Shown here piece after piece: positions 31,968 through 45,500 of a stretch of 64,000 nt of DNA. Position 1 is the first letter of the stretch; every line of letters starts with the position of its first letter. The position numbers and the translations under genes were made by a program. Origin of the DNA: Membranipora membranacea (taxonomy: Eukaryota; Bryozoa; Gymnolaemata; Cheilostomatida; Membraniporidae); NCBI GenBank assembly GCA_914767715.1, contig OU612065.1, positions 27,528,001 through 27,592,000 on the forward strand, written 5' to 3'. The notes under the pieces were generated by a model. That model had not been told where the DNA came from. It saw only the letters and a program-made list of their open reading frames with translations, and made no database searches.

Positions 31968-34900
31968 TCAGATCACATTCTGTGCAGGGATAGTATACTG
32001 CATTGAGAGCTGGTCATGGATCAGGAATATCTGTATCGCTTGCTCTGCTATGAGATCTACAAGAAATAATTTAATTAAATTGTACCATTAGAAAGGAGAC
32101 GAAAAATGTTTGATGCTCTTTGTGATATTGTATAGGGACTCGTACAACAAGTTGATACTAAAGACACAATCATCCATTCGGGTGACTAAGATACAAATTG
32201 ATTTAAGGTTTCGCAGAAATTCAAAGTCGTAGAGAATTTGGTATTCGGACACTTACTGCAGACTATCTTGTCTGTTGGAAGTTGTACAGATGATAAAAAA
32301 GTGTGAAGTCTCTTGTTGTCTACTGTAACTTCATGGAACTTTGACTTAGTTTGAGGGTCCAGGCTTCGATTCTGAGACTGCGAGCCTGCTGTTTCCTCTG
32401 CAAGAGAAAGGATGGTTCATTAAAATTGGCTAAATTCTCATAAACAGTTGCATATACATATACTGGCAGAAAAAAATTACAGCACCATAATATGGAAAAC
32501 CCGAAGGTATTATTCATGCTAACAAGACAATAATTTGACAGATATTTCTAGTATTTAATGGATATTGATGGACGAAAGGTACTTACTCCAGTTTGCCTGT
32601 AGTAAATCTTTAAATGAAACATTGACTGAGGCCATCTCAGATTTGACTTTCAGTATCATATCTCCTTTCCCATTTGCACAAATGCACTGAAACATCATAG
32701 TATGATAGATATGAGGAGAACAGGTAGTATAGCCACACAGGTTTCAATTCCCCAGTAAAAACATTCAGAGATTTGTAAAATGTATTTAAGGAGTTGCTCT
32801 CTCATTAACAATGCTAGAACAACTCTTTCTAGTCCTTTCAATAGCTATCTAGAGTAAAGGCACTCACATCTAGTTTTGGGAAAGGGAAGTCCGAGCAATG
32901 AACTTCACACCCTAAAAAATCCGTTCCCTTCTCTCGAGAAGAAAACTGTCACTTTTCTGTTCAGCAAATTTTGTGTGTATTTAAAATATAGTTTTGCAAC
33001 TAAGAGCTCAAAGTTATTAAGTTTTAGAAACATCAAAAAATACGATTAGTACAGCTGCATTATCAAGCTAAATAACAAAACAGGATTATTAGCAATGAGA
33101 GAACAACTGATGGTAAGAGAAAAACAAGACTATCAACCTGTTTGTACAGCCTTCCCTCCCTTCCCTCCTACATCTCAGTGCAGTTATTGTAGGCCAATAC
33201 TGCCATAACTATCATTTATCATATTGTATCTGATAATTGTTGGTTTGGCTTGAAATTCAATGACTATGGACTACCTACTAAGTTTTTGTCTAATTTTAGT
33301 TTAATGTAGAACAATTTTGCAAACAAAGGCTTGCGAACATATAAATTGTGTTCGCCATTTTGGCTAGAAATTTACTTCTGCATCCCATCAAAATATCCGC
33401 TTGCCCTGATTGAGCATATCATACATAGCAAGCTAAAACAGACTGTACTGATAGCTGTGGTCTAAATCGAAACTGATGACTAGCCACTCCCAGTCAGTTG
33501 ATATCAAATGATTACAACACAAAACTTATAAAACAGTCAACTTGTAACTTACCAGTGAGTTACTGATGTTCTTCATCCTCTCAATAACAGTTTTGATGAC
33601 CTTGAGTGGAGGTAAGTACATACTGACCTCAAATTCAGGAATATCAGGCTCCTTATACTCATCCCACAAACGACTTGGTATAATTCTTATAGGGATATCA
33701 TGTACTATAGTTCTGTTACCGCTGCTCATTGTGGGCTGGCAATTATATAACCACAGGAAAATGTATAATTTAGAAATAATATATCTAAACTAAATGAATG
33801 AGGTAATAAGGTAATGTCATTACCTAATTGGTAATCTTTGGGATCAAGAAAATCTACCATGTAACATACTGTGTGTGACATATACGGTACTGCTTTTGGA
33901 ATCTTTGGTTGGCTCAAAATCTTGTTGTTATCCAATGGGCTTCGTACAACCAGCATCTTACCAGATGCATATATATAATTGTGATCAAAGATGACCCTAG
34001 AAGCAATCATTACAACGAGGCAAATCTGATTAGACTAGACAGGTACAGTAAACTTACCTGACTAACTTCCACTGTTAGACAAGCTGTGGCTTTCTGAGCT
34101 AGTTTTATTCTCAGTACTTTGGCTTGGTGAGCAGACTTGAGTGCGTGTCCGAGTGTATCTGCAGGAACCTCAAGAAATGTCTCATTTCTCTCTCCATGCC
34201 CAGCAAATTCATATCCAGAACAGAAATTCACCTGTATTGAAACATTTTAGTTGATATATGGATTAATTGGTTGGCCTACTGCTAATCGGAAGTAGACAAG
34301 AAACATCAATATGTTATTTTCTATTATATGTTATATTTTGATTGTTATACGACTGCAACCTATTTAATCTGTCTATAAGAACTGCCACAGTGTCTAAGAT
34401 TTGGAAAACTGCATCTGTAGTTCCGATCCCAAAAGTATCAGGTGCAAATGAACCAAAAGACTTCCAGCCTATAGCCCTCACAACTGTATTAGCTAAATGT
34501 TTAGAACGACTGATATCGCCTTACATCTCAGAAAAAATCGCAGACGAGAACCAGTTTGCCTACAAACGAAAAAGAGGTACTGACGACGCCCTGATGATGC
34601 TCATTGATAATGTATCACAACATCTTGACCTGAACGCTCAAAACTACACGCGAGCAGTCTTTATTGATTTCAGTAGTGCATTTAATACCATTGACAGCAC
34701 ACTCATGATTGAGAAACTGAAAGATAAGAACATCAACTCTAACATCACTACCTGGATTTCCAGCTTTCTCAAGCACAGAACTCAAGCCGCAACCTCTGGT
34801 GGCGATTTATCAACATCAGCAGAAACATCAACGGGCTCGCCACAGGGCGACGTGCTCTCTCTCTGATTCTGTTTACCCTGTATGTTGAGACAATGAACAC

Positions 34901-36678
34901 ATCTCAAACCAACTTCTCCCTACTTAAATACGCTGATGATACCATCATCCCAGAATATATGAATAGAGGAGAAAACTCCAACATGCAAGCTGAAGTAAAC
35001 AACATCGCCTCCTGGTGTGATAAAAACTACCTTATCATCAACTCTAGCAAAACCAAAGAACTACCCTTTACTAATCAACAGCACCAACCTAACCCAGACC
35101 CACTCACCATCAAACAGACTAACATTGAACGAGTCGAGAAATATAAATACCTCGGCACCATAGTCACCTCGAAACTGAAATTATCAGATAGTACTTATCT
35201 AGTAACAGATAAACTCAGCAAACGTCTTTACATAATGTAGAGACTATCAAAACTAGGTGTCAGCCCTTCAAACACCTATCAGCCGATGATATTAAAGATC
35301 TTAATTGTCAGGTCCGAATAGCCTTCAAACTAAGTGGCGAAAAACTATCATCCAAATCAATAAATGAACTTTACGAATCTCGACTCAAAACCAAATGCCT
35401 ACGGATGATTCATCACAACAATCCACCTATGATTTTAGACAAATACCCCTCAGGACCCTTTATTTTACCTAAGCACAGAACAAACCTGAGGAAGTTCTGT
35501 TTTAGAAACCAAGCTGTATCTTTTTAAACGGATTATTTAAGTAGACATTTTGGATTTTTATTTTATATCTTTATTTATTTTACAACAGAGCGCTCAACCA
35601 ACAAATGATTTTATCACCAATGATACAATACGATATACATACATACATTCTTGTTATACTTTTTGACCACTGAATTAGATTCTTGGAATTCAATGTTATT
35701 GACCCAATCATGATGCTGAGCCTACAATGCAAGTTTCTAATACATAAGCCATTCGATGAGAGCAAGTGCATTGTTTAGGACACAACACTATGTGATTATC
35801 TCTGTACAAGTAATTCATCATAATATTATTGGAACCCAAAATTAGACAAAATATACCTCAACTTTGAGTTGTGCTCTCGTTGAACTTATACTTCAAGGAG
35901 AGGATAACTCGAATTTTGAGTAGAGTAAAGCCAAGGTATTAGGTGTGAAAGTTGAAACTCTCTTGACTAATCAACTCAGTATCATTTCACTATCAGTTTA
36001 TAATATATGTATACATGGCTGAGGTAATTTATCCCTCCATCCTAGCATCTATATGCTTTACATTTCCTTACTAAGGTGGTTGTTACCCACACTGATCACG
36101 TGATATCTTTTGGATCGTTAGAGAGTGAGTTTGTTCACTATGCATGAGTACCGTCTGGAACTTGTTGTTACGAGTTAAATTTAACTAATAAGGGGAGGGT
36201 ACTTGTATTGTTCTTACGCTAAATTAACTCTAACGATCAGAGATACCCATGATAATATTGTAGTCTCGATGTCAGTGTGGGCTGTTACCAAAAATAATAC
36301 TAGTTTTGGTAATAAGTTGAGTTGGATCTATACTTAACCTGAGGCAGCTCACACCAGAGATTGGTCCCTCCATGGAGCTGATTCTCTGTGAGGATAAAAT
36401 ATAATTTACTGGCCGTCAGACGGAGGACACATGTCTTCGATAGCTTTGCAACTGCCAACACAATCTCTATAGAATACAAATATAACTTGTAATCTCCATG
36501 ATTGGCTGTGATGTGTTAACATTATGCCTGCTTGCCTAAAATTGTAAACAGATTTTAAATCATTAAGCATTTGTCATAATAAATCAAAAGAACAGATTGA
36601 TCAGTCAGAGTATATGTACCACTTACTTGTTAGAGAACCGATACAGTTGATATCGAGCAGGGTAGCTTTAAACCTCAT
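31968..36678 (-). CDS. HUS1: Checkpoint protein HUS1
   Basis: Seven exons keep frame (minus-strand order): 36678-36627, 36466-36339, 34231-34058, 33735-33553, 32686-32587, 32397-32257 and 32056-31968, encoding 288 residues (human 280). HUS1 forms the PCNA-like RAD9-HUS1-RAD1 clamp loaded at stalled forks and damage sites to activate ATR. Conserved landmarks are MRFKATLLD at the start, LSKTCVLRL, the segment LKSAHQAKVLRIKLAQKA, VHDIPIRIIPSRLW, MKNISNSL and the C-terminal MQYTIPAQ. Nothing looks broken. Intron 2 (34232-36338) is long and carries a dead LINE in the opposite orientation. The gene converges on CFAP410 and lies head-to-head with the CBL gene across about 2.9 kb. Confidence 0.96.
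34345..35530 (+). pseudogene. Decayed non-LTR retrotransposon fragment (reverse transcriptase)
   Basis: Two shifted frames together show the middle and end of a LINE reverse transcriptase. The first (to the stop at 34864-34866) has FQPIALTTVLAKCLERLI, the palm motif VFIDFSSAFNTIDS and a degraded STGSPQGDVLS. The second (about 34893-35240) has the catalytic LKYADDT and IERVEKYKYLGTIV. After 35240 further degraded C-terminal-like sequence continues to about 35530. It lacks endonuclease and ORF1, so it is 5' truncated, and the frame is broken near 34866 and at 35240. Motif wording resembles the Rex/Babar branch of the CR1-like group; that placement is from memory. It lies in HUS1 intron 2 in antisense orientation. 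Confidence 0.85.
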
Positions 36679-37260
36679 ATCTAATTCTAGCTGGCCAAGT
36701 TTTCGCACTGTTCATTCAACGAATCTTCAACTGTAAATAATTAATATATCAGGACAGGTAAGATCTGACACATTAATCCATGTACGGTTTGCTAACGTGT
36801 TAGGTTGCTAGGCTCATCAATGTTCAGGTCAAGGTTTACCAACTGAAAAAGAACCCATCTGCTATTAATGTATTACATCTATGAGCAATGAGCTTCTTAC
36901 AGTGAATGGGCTGCGGGAAAACTAGAACTTACAACAATGTTTAATTTGCTCCCTGAAAATGACTAATCGAATGCCTATAACCACATGATTGATTGAGGAC
37001 TGCATGTTGGGTCTTTTGACCAGGGCATTGGCACATTATTCTTACCTCATACGAGATAGTTTCCGCAACATCAATGTTGATGGTTACAGAAATATTTTCT
37101 GCTAAGACAGTAATTGTTCTAGTGAAACATTCATCATCAGTGAGCCCCTCCAATCAATTAATTATCATTTGTTACTTACCAAACAGCAATCAATCATACA
37201 TACCATACAACAATAAATGTTATGGTTTGGTCCATGAGACATGAATCCCTATTTTTATAC

Positions 37261-37335
37261 CCATGTTTAGTATCAACCGTCCAAAAACTACCAAACGCGG
37301 TGAGACAAGGTTTTGGATGGTAGATACTGGACATA
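37261..37335. repeat. Inverted repeat, hairpin family H1 copy
   Basis: Arms 37261-37286 and 37310-37335 pair imperfectly around AGTATCAACCGTCCAAAA and its counterpart TTTTGGATGGTAGATACT. Weaker pairing extends outward to about 37216 and 37392. The AGTATCA/TGATACT core is shared with the hairpin at 38279-38408. Confidence 0.6.
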
Positions 37336-37456
37336 GGAAAGCTACAATACACAGGCATGCAAGTCACACAGGGGCTCCAGTCCCTGCTCATTGTATGTCA
37401 GGTAGATAGGTATAGCCTACCACCAATCACAAAAAACAAAAATGGTAGGTAGGTTG

Positions 37457-37586
37457 TGATAACCACAGGCCTCCTGTAGTTGGTGCAAGTATAGTGGTTG
37501 AGTGCCCCAGTGCCTCAATCACTGGGGCACAAACCACTGGACTTGCACCAACTATAGAAGGCCAGTGAAGTGGACAGTGGTGATCA
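37457..37586. repeat. Imperfect inverted repeat with long arms
   Basis: The left arm (37457-37510) and right arm (about 37521-37586) share TAGTTGGTGCAAGT and GTGCCCCAGTG with their inverted counterparts. The loop is only about ten bases. It lies in the HUS1-CBL interval. Confidence 0.75.
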
Positions 37587-38278
37587 CCATTTTCTTTTAA
37601 ATCTTTTAGTAAGTAAGCTACTTAGTAAAGTAGTTAAAAGTTAGGTCAGGATAAATTGAATCTGATCCAATCTCATAAAATATTAGGATAACTCAGCATA
37701 TAACTTACTTGTTTGGAAGGAATTTTCGGTGGAGCATAGAGCCCATAGTTTAGAAATGTGACAATCTTGCTGAATGGAATGTTGAATGTGGTTCCTTTGC
37801 TGGTTTTGTGTTACTCCTTGGACTTGGTTGTTTTCCTCACATATAAATCTAAATTCTCCCGCCAAATTATGCCAAGGAAGCTGGAATACAGTTTTTAGTT
37901 CTGTTCTGCATTGTTTGGATTAGATGGTATATCTCAAGTTTTCAAATGTCACAGTTTGGGGTATAAAACCTTACGGAACAAGATTTTAACTTCCTGTACA
38001 GCTGAAAACTCAGATTTTGTTAAAACAGCCAATAAACTCACCATTCATTGACTGAACCTGAAGTGAACGGCTCACACAACTGACAGTAATCACCCCATAC
38101 ATTCATACACACCTGGCCTGTTACTCATGACTGAGGGCTAGAATATTTCTCATGGTAAGTTTTCAGGAGTTAGCACAACCATTATTATTATTATTTATAA
38201 TATTTGTAATGTATGTATATAATAAATAATAGTAGATAATTTATATATATATATATAATATATATATATAAAGGATGA

Positions 38279-38408
38279 TGGGCCCCTATGACCTCCATGC
38301 CTTTACTTTGCCAATGTTCAGTATCAGCCCCCCATCAACACCAAATGAGGTGGTTGATACTGGACTGGGACACGTAAAGGCATGTAATTTCCAGGCCAGG
38401 GGCCCATG
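38279..38408. repeat. Inverted repeat, hairpin family H1 copy
   Basis: Ends GGGCCCC and GGGGCCC face each other, with CATGCCTTTAC and GTAAAGGCATG further in and CAGTATCA with TGATACTG near the loop. Arms pair with indels. It is preceded by an AT microsatellite. Confidence 0.7.
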
Positions 38409-38655
38409 AATATTTTGATAAGAATATACATACATATTTATTCACTCTCATTGTTAGTGCTAGTAAAAGTGTAGTATTACAAGACTTGACTGAGACTAAG
38501 GATTGCATAGGCCCACCAAGTGACACCGCAGCAGATTGTGATAGGCCGCCTAGTTCTATCTATGACTGGATAACATAGTATAAAGTGTAGGGAAGACATA
38601 ATATGTCACATCTGTATGTATTTGATTCTACTGTGTGGTGTAAGTGTTAATGTGG

Positions 38656-38684
38656 TCAGGGAGTTTTTATCCCAAACTCCCTGA
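38656..38684. repeat. Short stem-loop with AACTCCCTG arms
   Basis: Eleven-base arms TCAGGGAGTTT and AAACTCCCTGA face each other. The arms share their core with the stem-loop at 7303-7328. Confidence 0.65.
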
Positions 38685-39554
38685 TGTAGTATGGTGTTTA
38701 GTCTCATAGTCATATCTGATTTTATTTATTTATTATATTTATCAATAAATAACAGTAGCTCTAGTGGCATACATTGTATATATAGATAAGCCTAGCCGTC
38801 TTAACAGGCAACACTAGTTTCAAGTTTTTGCTTCATGATTGGTGGCTTCTCATGTGTGTAACTGGGATGCAGCACAGAGGAATCTGCCAACTGATGACAA
38901 GTCCACACTCAAATAAGTGGAGTCAAGATCGGAGATATATACACCAGGTTATAAATCTAAGCTCAAAGCAAGGTGTAGCAGTTACTCCTTGCTTGAAGAT
39001 AAATGAATGGGTTGTATACACGTTATATCAGGCCCAACAATTTCACATATTATTTTCATGTTTCTTATCTTGGTTTTTTTCTCCGTTACTGGTGCTTTCG
39101 TTGGACTCAGCCAGCACAGTTAATGATAGTTGATGTTTGTATGATACTATTATTGAGAGAAGCGAGGCTGGATTGGTTCCATTGTTGTGTGAAACCATGG
39201 CTCTATGCTTGTTGTAGCTTATCAGCTGACACTAAAATACATGAATCCTGTATATCCAGTTGTTATTGATATGTAAATAGCCCTGCATGTTGCAGGGTGT
39301 CTTTATTCAATTTTCAACCCCTCTTTTTAAAATCTGAGGGACAATTACGGGCAAACTACAGTTTCAATTAGCAGTCGGCCTATATTCTGTCAAGGATTAT
39401 GTTAAAAACTTTGTAAGGTTTGTTGTGAAGTAAATTTTGGTGTCAAGTTATATTGTATATACTCAATGTAAGCCTCAGTCACTCAACTCAAGTTCAACTC
39501 ATGTATCCTTTATATTCTATATTATAGATATTTTGGTGAATAGACTGGAGCTTG

Positions 39555-42500
39555 ATGACAAGGAGGCATACTGTTAAGTCAGCCATGGCTGCGGCTAACA
39601 GATTTAACTTTGGTGGACTGATTAAATCAATGCATCATGGTAATCAGAGAATTACTGTTGATAAAAAGCTCATGGAGAAGTCATGGCGACAAATGGACAA
39701 AGTAGTAAAACTCTGCCAAAGTCCCAAAATGAATTTGAAGAACAGTCCACCGTTCATTCTAGATATACTGCCGGACACATACCAACATCTGAAACTGATA
39801 TACAGCAAATATGAAGATAATCTCCATTTTCTAAATGATTGCGAATACTTCAGAATTTTTATTGAGAACTTGATAGCCAAGTGTAAGAATGCCATTAAGC
39901 TGTTCAAAGATGGCAAAGAAAGGATATTTGATGAGAACTCGAGCTGCCGGCGAAACTTGACTAAATTATCGCTGGTTTTCTCACACATGCTATCTGAGCT
40001 GAAAGCTCTGTTTCCGTCTGGAACTTACTGCGGCGATACATTTAGAATAACAAAAGCAGATGCAAGTGATTGGTGGAAGAAAACGTTCTCAGGGCGGTAA
40101 GCATCATGGTCTCCTGTGACACTGCTATATCGTGGGAATGAGTATATAAAATATCACTGATTCCTATAACCTTGACTAATTTTGATGTTATTGTTTTCGT
40201 AAGATGTTTGAGTTTTGATATGACTCCATGGAGACATGAACCACCCATGTCTAATGCAGCATTACATGCTGAAAATGAGGCAGGCATCTTGCCGTGCGAT
40301 GACCCTGCAAACTCTGTAATGAAAGCAAAGCCTAAGCCTCCCTTCTTGTAAAAATTCAAACAACATCATAGAGCCTCTGTTAACGTCGATAAATGACTGT
40401 AATCATCTGTGCCCACACCTTCATTTCTGATGCTTGTGTCAGACCGAGAAACAGACATAATTCGTTTTTTATTTTAGTATTATTTCTCCCTATCCATGTC
40501 ATGTCTTTGTTAACTGACATGGAATGTAAATTTTTAAAACCAAATCATCTTTTCTTCTTGTGCAGCCAAATAGCTTCATGGAGAGATTTCAGGACGAGCA
40601 TTGACGAGGTACATAAAATATCTACACAGATGGAGTCAATGGCTCTAAAGACAACCATCGATCTAACATGCAATGACTACATATCAGTGTTTGAGTTTGA
40701 TGTCTTCACAAGGTAGGTCACAATTCCTCACTAATAAATGTTGAGTTTGTTAGGCATTACTTTGTGATCAGCCAGAGTTTGTAATGACGTAAGTCTGAGA
40801 TTACTATCAAACGATTTTTTGAGACATTAATGCATTACAAAAATTTACTGTCTCTTTGCATCGCCACAAGCAAAAAACTGGGGAAATTTGCAACTCCCTA
40901 AATCAAACAAGTTTTCACGCCTTCGTTCAGTTGCAATAAGTTAGCCTCATACCACACTGCCTGCCTAACTGATGTGTAACAAATGTAAGCAAACAAACAA
41001 GCAAACTTCTATTCTTATCACTCTGTCGGAAGTCATTGACAGTAACACTTACTACTCAATACTTTTACACAAACGGCTGCCTCTCAGTGCAAAACAGAAA
41101 GTGTTCATTGAATGAATTATCAATAATGTAGACCTGTGTAATTAAATTTATGAATGGTACTCAACTCAATGCTACAGCATACCTGCATTCAGTCAAACCT
41201 AGGGGATTGATACGGGTACTCTGCTGGGATTATGGCAGCATCTTACTCATATGATTACTAATTAGTAATTATCACTTGTAACAGGAAGCCCTGTTTATAT
41301 ATCCAGCTCATTACAGTCAAAGTGTTCTTTTTCTAACAATATTATTGCAACTTCCCTGAATAATAATTAACGATACATGGCAAGTGGATTTCAGTTAGCA
41401 GTAATATCTCACTTCCTGAATGGCTTGCTTTTAATAAGTACAATAATAGAAGGCTGTTGGTTAAAATCATGGACTAAAATCTGTTATCTTACTGACAATA
41501 TGCTACAGCAGGAATGGTGTGACTAACACACACACATTGTAATGTGAGTTTCATATCTCAAACAGACGAAGTAAGATAAGAACCCCCACACAACAGCCAT
41601 TATTATAGAAAGAGTACGATAACACAATAACTGCATTTGAGAAGAAACAAAGGAACTTGACACATCATGTATCTGTTGTTTTTTTGTCTGACACTGTTGA
41701 CTCACAGCTGAATATTTTATAATTTTGTGTGATGAACAGATCTTTTCTTCTAAGAGAAGTTGAGGTTGATATGGCATTTAGATCACCATAAGTAGACTGG
41801 AATAACAATACATTCACTGCAAGGCTGAGTCAGAAAACATTGTATTGTGTTCTGATTTTGGATCGTGTGTAGGACCCATCATAAGCCTCTGCATGTTTTG
41901 TTCATTTGGAATCAACTGTGACCCTGATCCGAGAATCCACTGGTACCCTCATAACATATAATTAATCCAGGCTATTGCCTCGTCAAAGTGGAATAGATCT
42001 TGTCAAGGTGAACTGAATGTAAGGACACCATGGATTAGACCTGCTACCCAGCTACCTAATAGGTTCATTAGGGGATCTATTCTAACTCAAACCATGACCC
42101 ACCTGGAGAACTGGACAAATTGCACAGAGTCCAGCAAAGTGCTGCCATTTAGCTTGAGTCCCACTCCTAGTATAAGGTAGTTTATGATTGAGTCACTGTT
42201 AGTGGCTTTTTCTTTGTCGACGGTGAGTTGTTGTTGATGATTGCATTTATATAATCTTTCCTTCTCTTCCTTTCATTTTCCAGGCTCTTTCAGCCGTGGT
42301 ATAACCTACTTGTTAACTGGAGTGCTCTATCAGTGGCTCACCCAGGCTATGTGGCCTTTCTAACTTATGATGAGGTTAAAGCAAAGCTGAGTGCATTCAT
42401 CGATAAACCTGGAAGGTTAGTATTTACCCATAATGAATCATACTTACAAGACAAGATGCTGAAGACTGAGAGTTCATTGTGTGACCTGGGTGTTGTGGAC

Positions 42501-45500
42501 AATTTGATATTATATCTTGTATAGCAGTGGTTTTTTCGCTATTACTATACTGCTATGAACATAAATTAAAAGTCAACTCTTTTTATATGACACTAAAAGA
42601 GCAAGAGTAGTCTTGGTTTAGATTTTAGTCTCCCTTGTGGACAGTCCCATCCCTTCACCTGTCTGGTTCCGTTTCCTGATCTGGCCATTAAGTGTAGTTC
42701 TCACTAACTTATCATGTGTGAAAATGCAGTGTTAGTAAATCCTATGTGTGACTGCAATGTTAAACACAGTCTATTTGTGAATCACATTAAATCGGTCCCA
42801 TGAGAAAGTCTCTGCACTCGCTGAATAAACACAATGTTTACTCTGCCTAGCAGTTTTATCATGTTTAAGCTTGGTGGGCTGTATTGCACACTATGTTAGT
42901 CATAAATATACCAGGCTCTAGGCTTTATCAACAATTTAATCTGAGCAGAGATTTTGGCAACACCCTAGTTTGTATGAAGCCAGCTATTTCATTTAGAAGT
43001 TCATGCTTTCAGACATGCAAGCTTGTTGCACAATCAATGTGACTAATGAACGCTTTCGTAGATTTGCCATGACGTGCTTAAAATACCTCCCTGTCACATC
43101 AATTTGATGACAATCATTTTCTATCCTTTTCCTAGGACTTATGTCCTATAAACTGGCTCCTATAGACCAAAGCAAATGGCTTGTACTTTTCCATCTTTTC
43201 ATACATGTCATAACTTTTATCTTCGGTTTGCCTCACTTTTCCGTAGGCTAATATTCGTTGCTGCTTCTGAATCACGTTTAAGTGTCCGTAGCCTAGGACT
43301 ATGAAACATCATGGTGACCACCATGAAGTTCATATGCAACTTACTGAGCAAAGCATGTATGCTTGCTACAAACCAGTCACAGCCATAGAGTTAACATTGT
43401 TGTGAGCGACGCAGCAAGCAGCAATAAAAACTGCTCTGACATTGTTTTTAGTAAAACCTATACTAGTAATATTTAACAAATGATAAAACATTTTCACCGA
43501 GCGCGGAAAAAGAATAGCTATGACTTAGACTCGGATAGTACTTCATCTTCCTCTGAACCTACACTGGTTTTCACAATGAAGCCTAATTCAACTGAGGAAC
43601 ATGTCAACCAAGTGCCATATTATCTGGACAAGATAAATGCCATTCAGAAGAAGCTGGATAGTACCTTTAACCAAACATCAACTATAGAAGTTAAGGGCAC
43701 TACCAAAAACCCGCAGATAGTGATTGTATGTAACACCGCTGCATTCGAGTGGATCAAAACTTCACTAGCAAACTTTCTCAAAACTAAAGATATTGAAGGT
43801 GTGTGTTCTAAGTTGACTGTTGATAAAAGTGGAGCATGTATAAGTGTTTCGAAAAAGCTAAAAAAAAAGGAAAAAAAAGTTTATACTATCAACTTTTTCA
43901 ATACGACATCCACTATTTTGGTGAACGGAAATTCAGATATTAACTATTTCATGGCTCACTACGAGGAACTAATGTCTAAGATGCCTCATCACGTTGTTGA
44001 TGCTGCTAACCAGGATTACCAATCAATCTGCCACACAGCTCTGGCTAGTGTAAAAAACTATGAAAGAGATAGCTTCTCAGACGAAAGTAATATGGATACA
44101 TCAATCAATAGTCCATCTTTCACACATAGCAGAGATGAAGCTACTGAGCCATCGCTCCCAACTCACCCTGTCCCATCAACTTCATCAAATATTGAAAGTG
44201 AGTCATCAAAGGGTTTGCCTTCCCATCCCACCACCCCTTCCCAACAGAGCCCAGTCAAAAACCAGAGCCCAATCAACAATACGGCCAGTCCTATATCACC
44301 CATCCCCAACACCTCATCTCCTATTATCCAGTCTGACATAGATATCACTCATGTTCGAACCGCTATAACAAATTCCTCTCCCGTCAACCAACAGCTTAAA
44401 TCTGCAACCTTTAACAGGAGACAAGCTGAGACAGGAAAACATGACCAACTCACTCCACCAAAGAAATCAAGAGAAAAATCAAGATCAAGATCAAGATCTC
44501 CTCTCAATAAATCGATCCCTCCACCAATCTCTGACGTAAGTTCTTACCCACCAATTTCTTCACCACCTACCAAAATTCCAGACTGCAGTCTAGATATGTG
44601 CAAGGCTTTGAACAAGTCACTGCAATCAAGAATTCAAGAACTGGAAGAGGTAGTCAATAACCAGGCCAAGATCATCCAACAAATGCAGGAGAGCAGAAAC
44701 ATCGGACCATTAACCAATGACACATTACGTGCTCACCTGAGCCATTTCTCAGAAACTATGGAGCAGAAATTTAACCATCAACTGTTCTGTGTAAAACAAC
44801 AACTGGAATCTTCCATCAACCAGAAATTTGGAACGTATGCAGAGGTTGCTGGAAAAACACAAAGTCACGACACTGGTGCACATGTTTCCCCCTTCATACC
44901 AACACCACACACTTCCACTCAACAAAACCAGGCAAACCCTTTATCCCGACCACTATCCTTCCAATCCCACGGCCGGCCTTCCCCTTCACCACACCATAGT
45001 GGATCACCAAACAATAATACCCTTCACAGCAGAAAGTCAAAACTCAAATCATCCAGTAAGGACCAACACAGCTCAGACCATCCACAGTCAACGCATAGAG
45101 AACCATTTGCACCTGAAAGAAACATTATCGTCAATATTGAGAAAGACTCAGCTTTCCATTTAAATTACAACCAAGATATTACTCGACAAGAGATCTGCAA
45201 ACATTATGGTCTAGTGATTGTAGAAAAAATAACGCCATATAAGTTTAAGTCAGATCATCCAAAACTGGCCATTCAATTTAGAGATACTGCTGCAGCTATA
45301 AAAATTGTAACGGAATGGAATTGTCTCCTCTTTGGTGGATCGACTGCAAGGAGACCACAAGACCCCAAGACTCAGAATTTAAACTGTGCCATGATGTACA
45401 ATGTCCCTAAAGAAGGCAGTAACAATGATATAGAGCGAGATATCAAAGCAGTTTATCCGGAGGCCACTATTGAGAGACTCTCAAAAGGTGGTAAGACCTT

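Larger units (their letters stand above)
36679..39527. other. Divergent gap between HUS1 and CBL, rich in hairpins
   Basis: No coding exon is recognised. It must hold the promoters of HUS1 (minus) and CBL (plus), plus any CBL leader exon. It carries hairpins at 37261-37335, 37457-37586, 38279-38408 and 38656-38684 and an AT dinucleotide run near 38241-38270. Confidence 0.6.

Noticed and set aside
39644-39988. 114-codon minus-strand open frame
   Set aside because: It is the antisense shadow of CBL exon 1, whose plus-strand product is clearly conserved.
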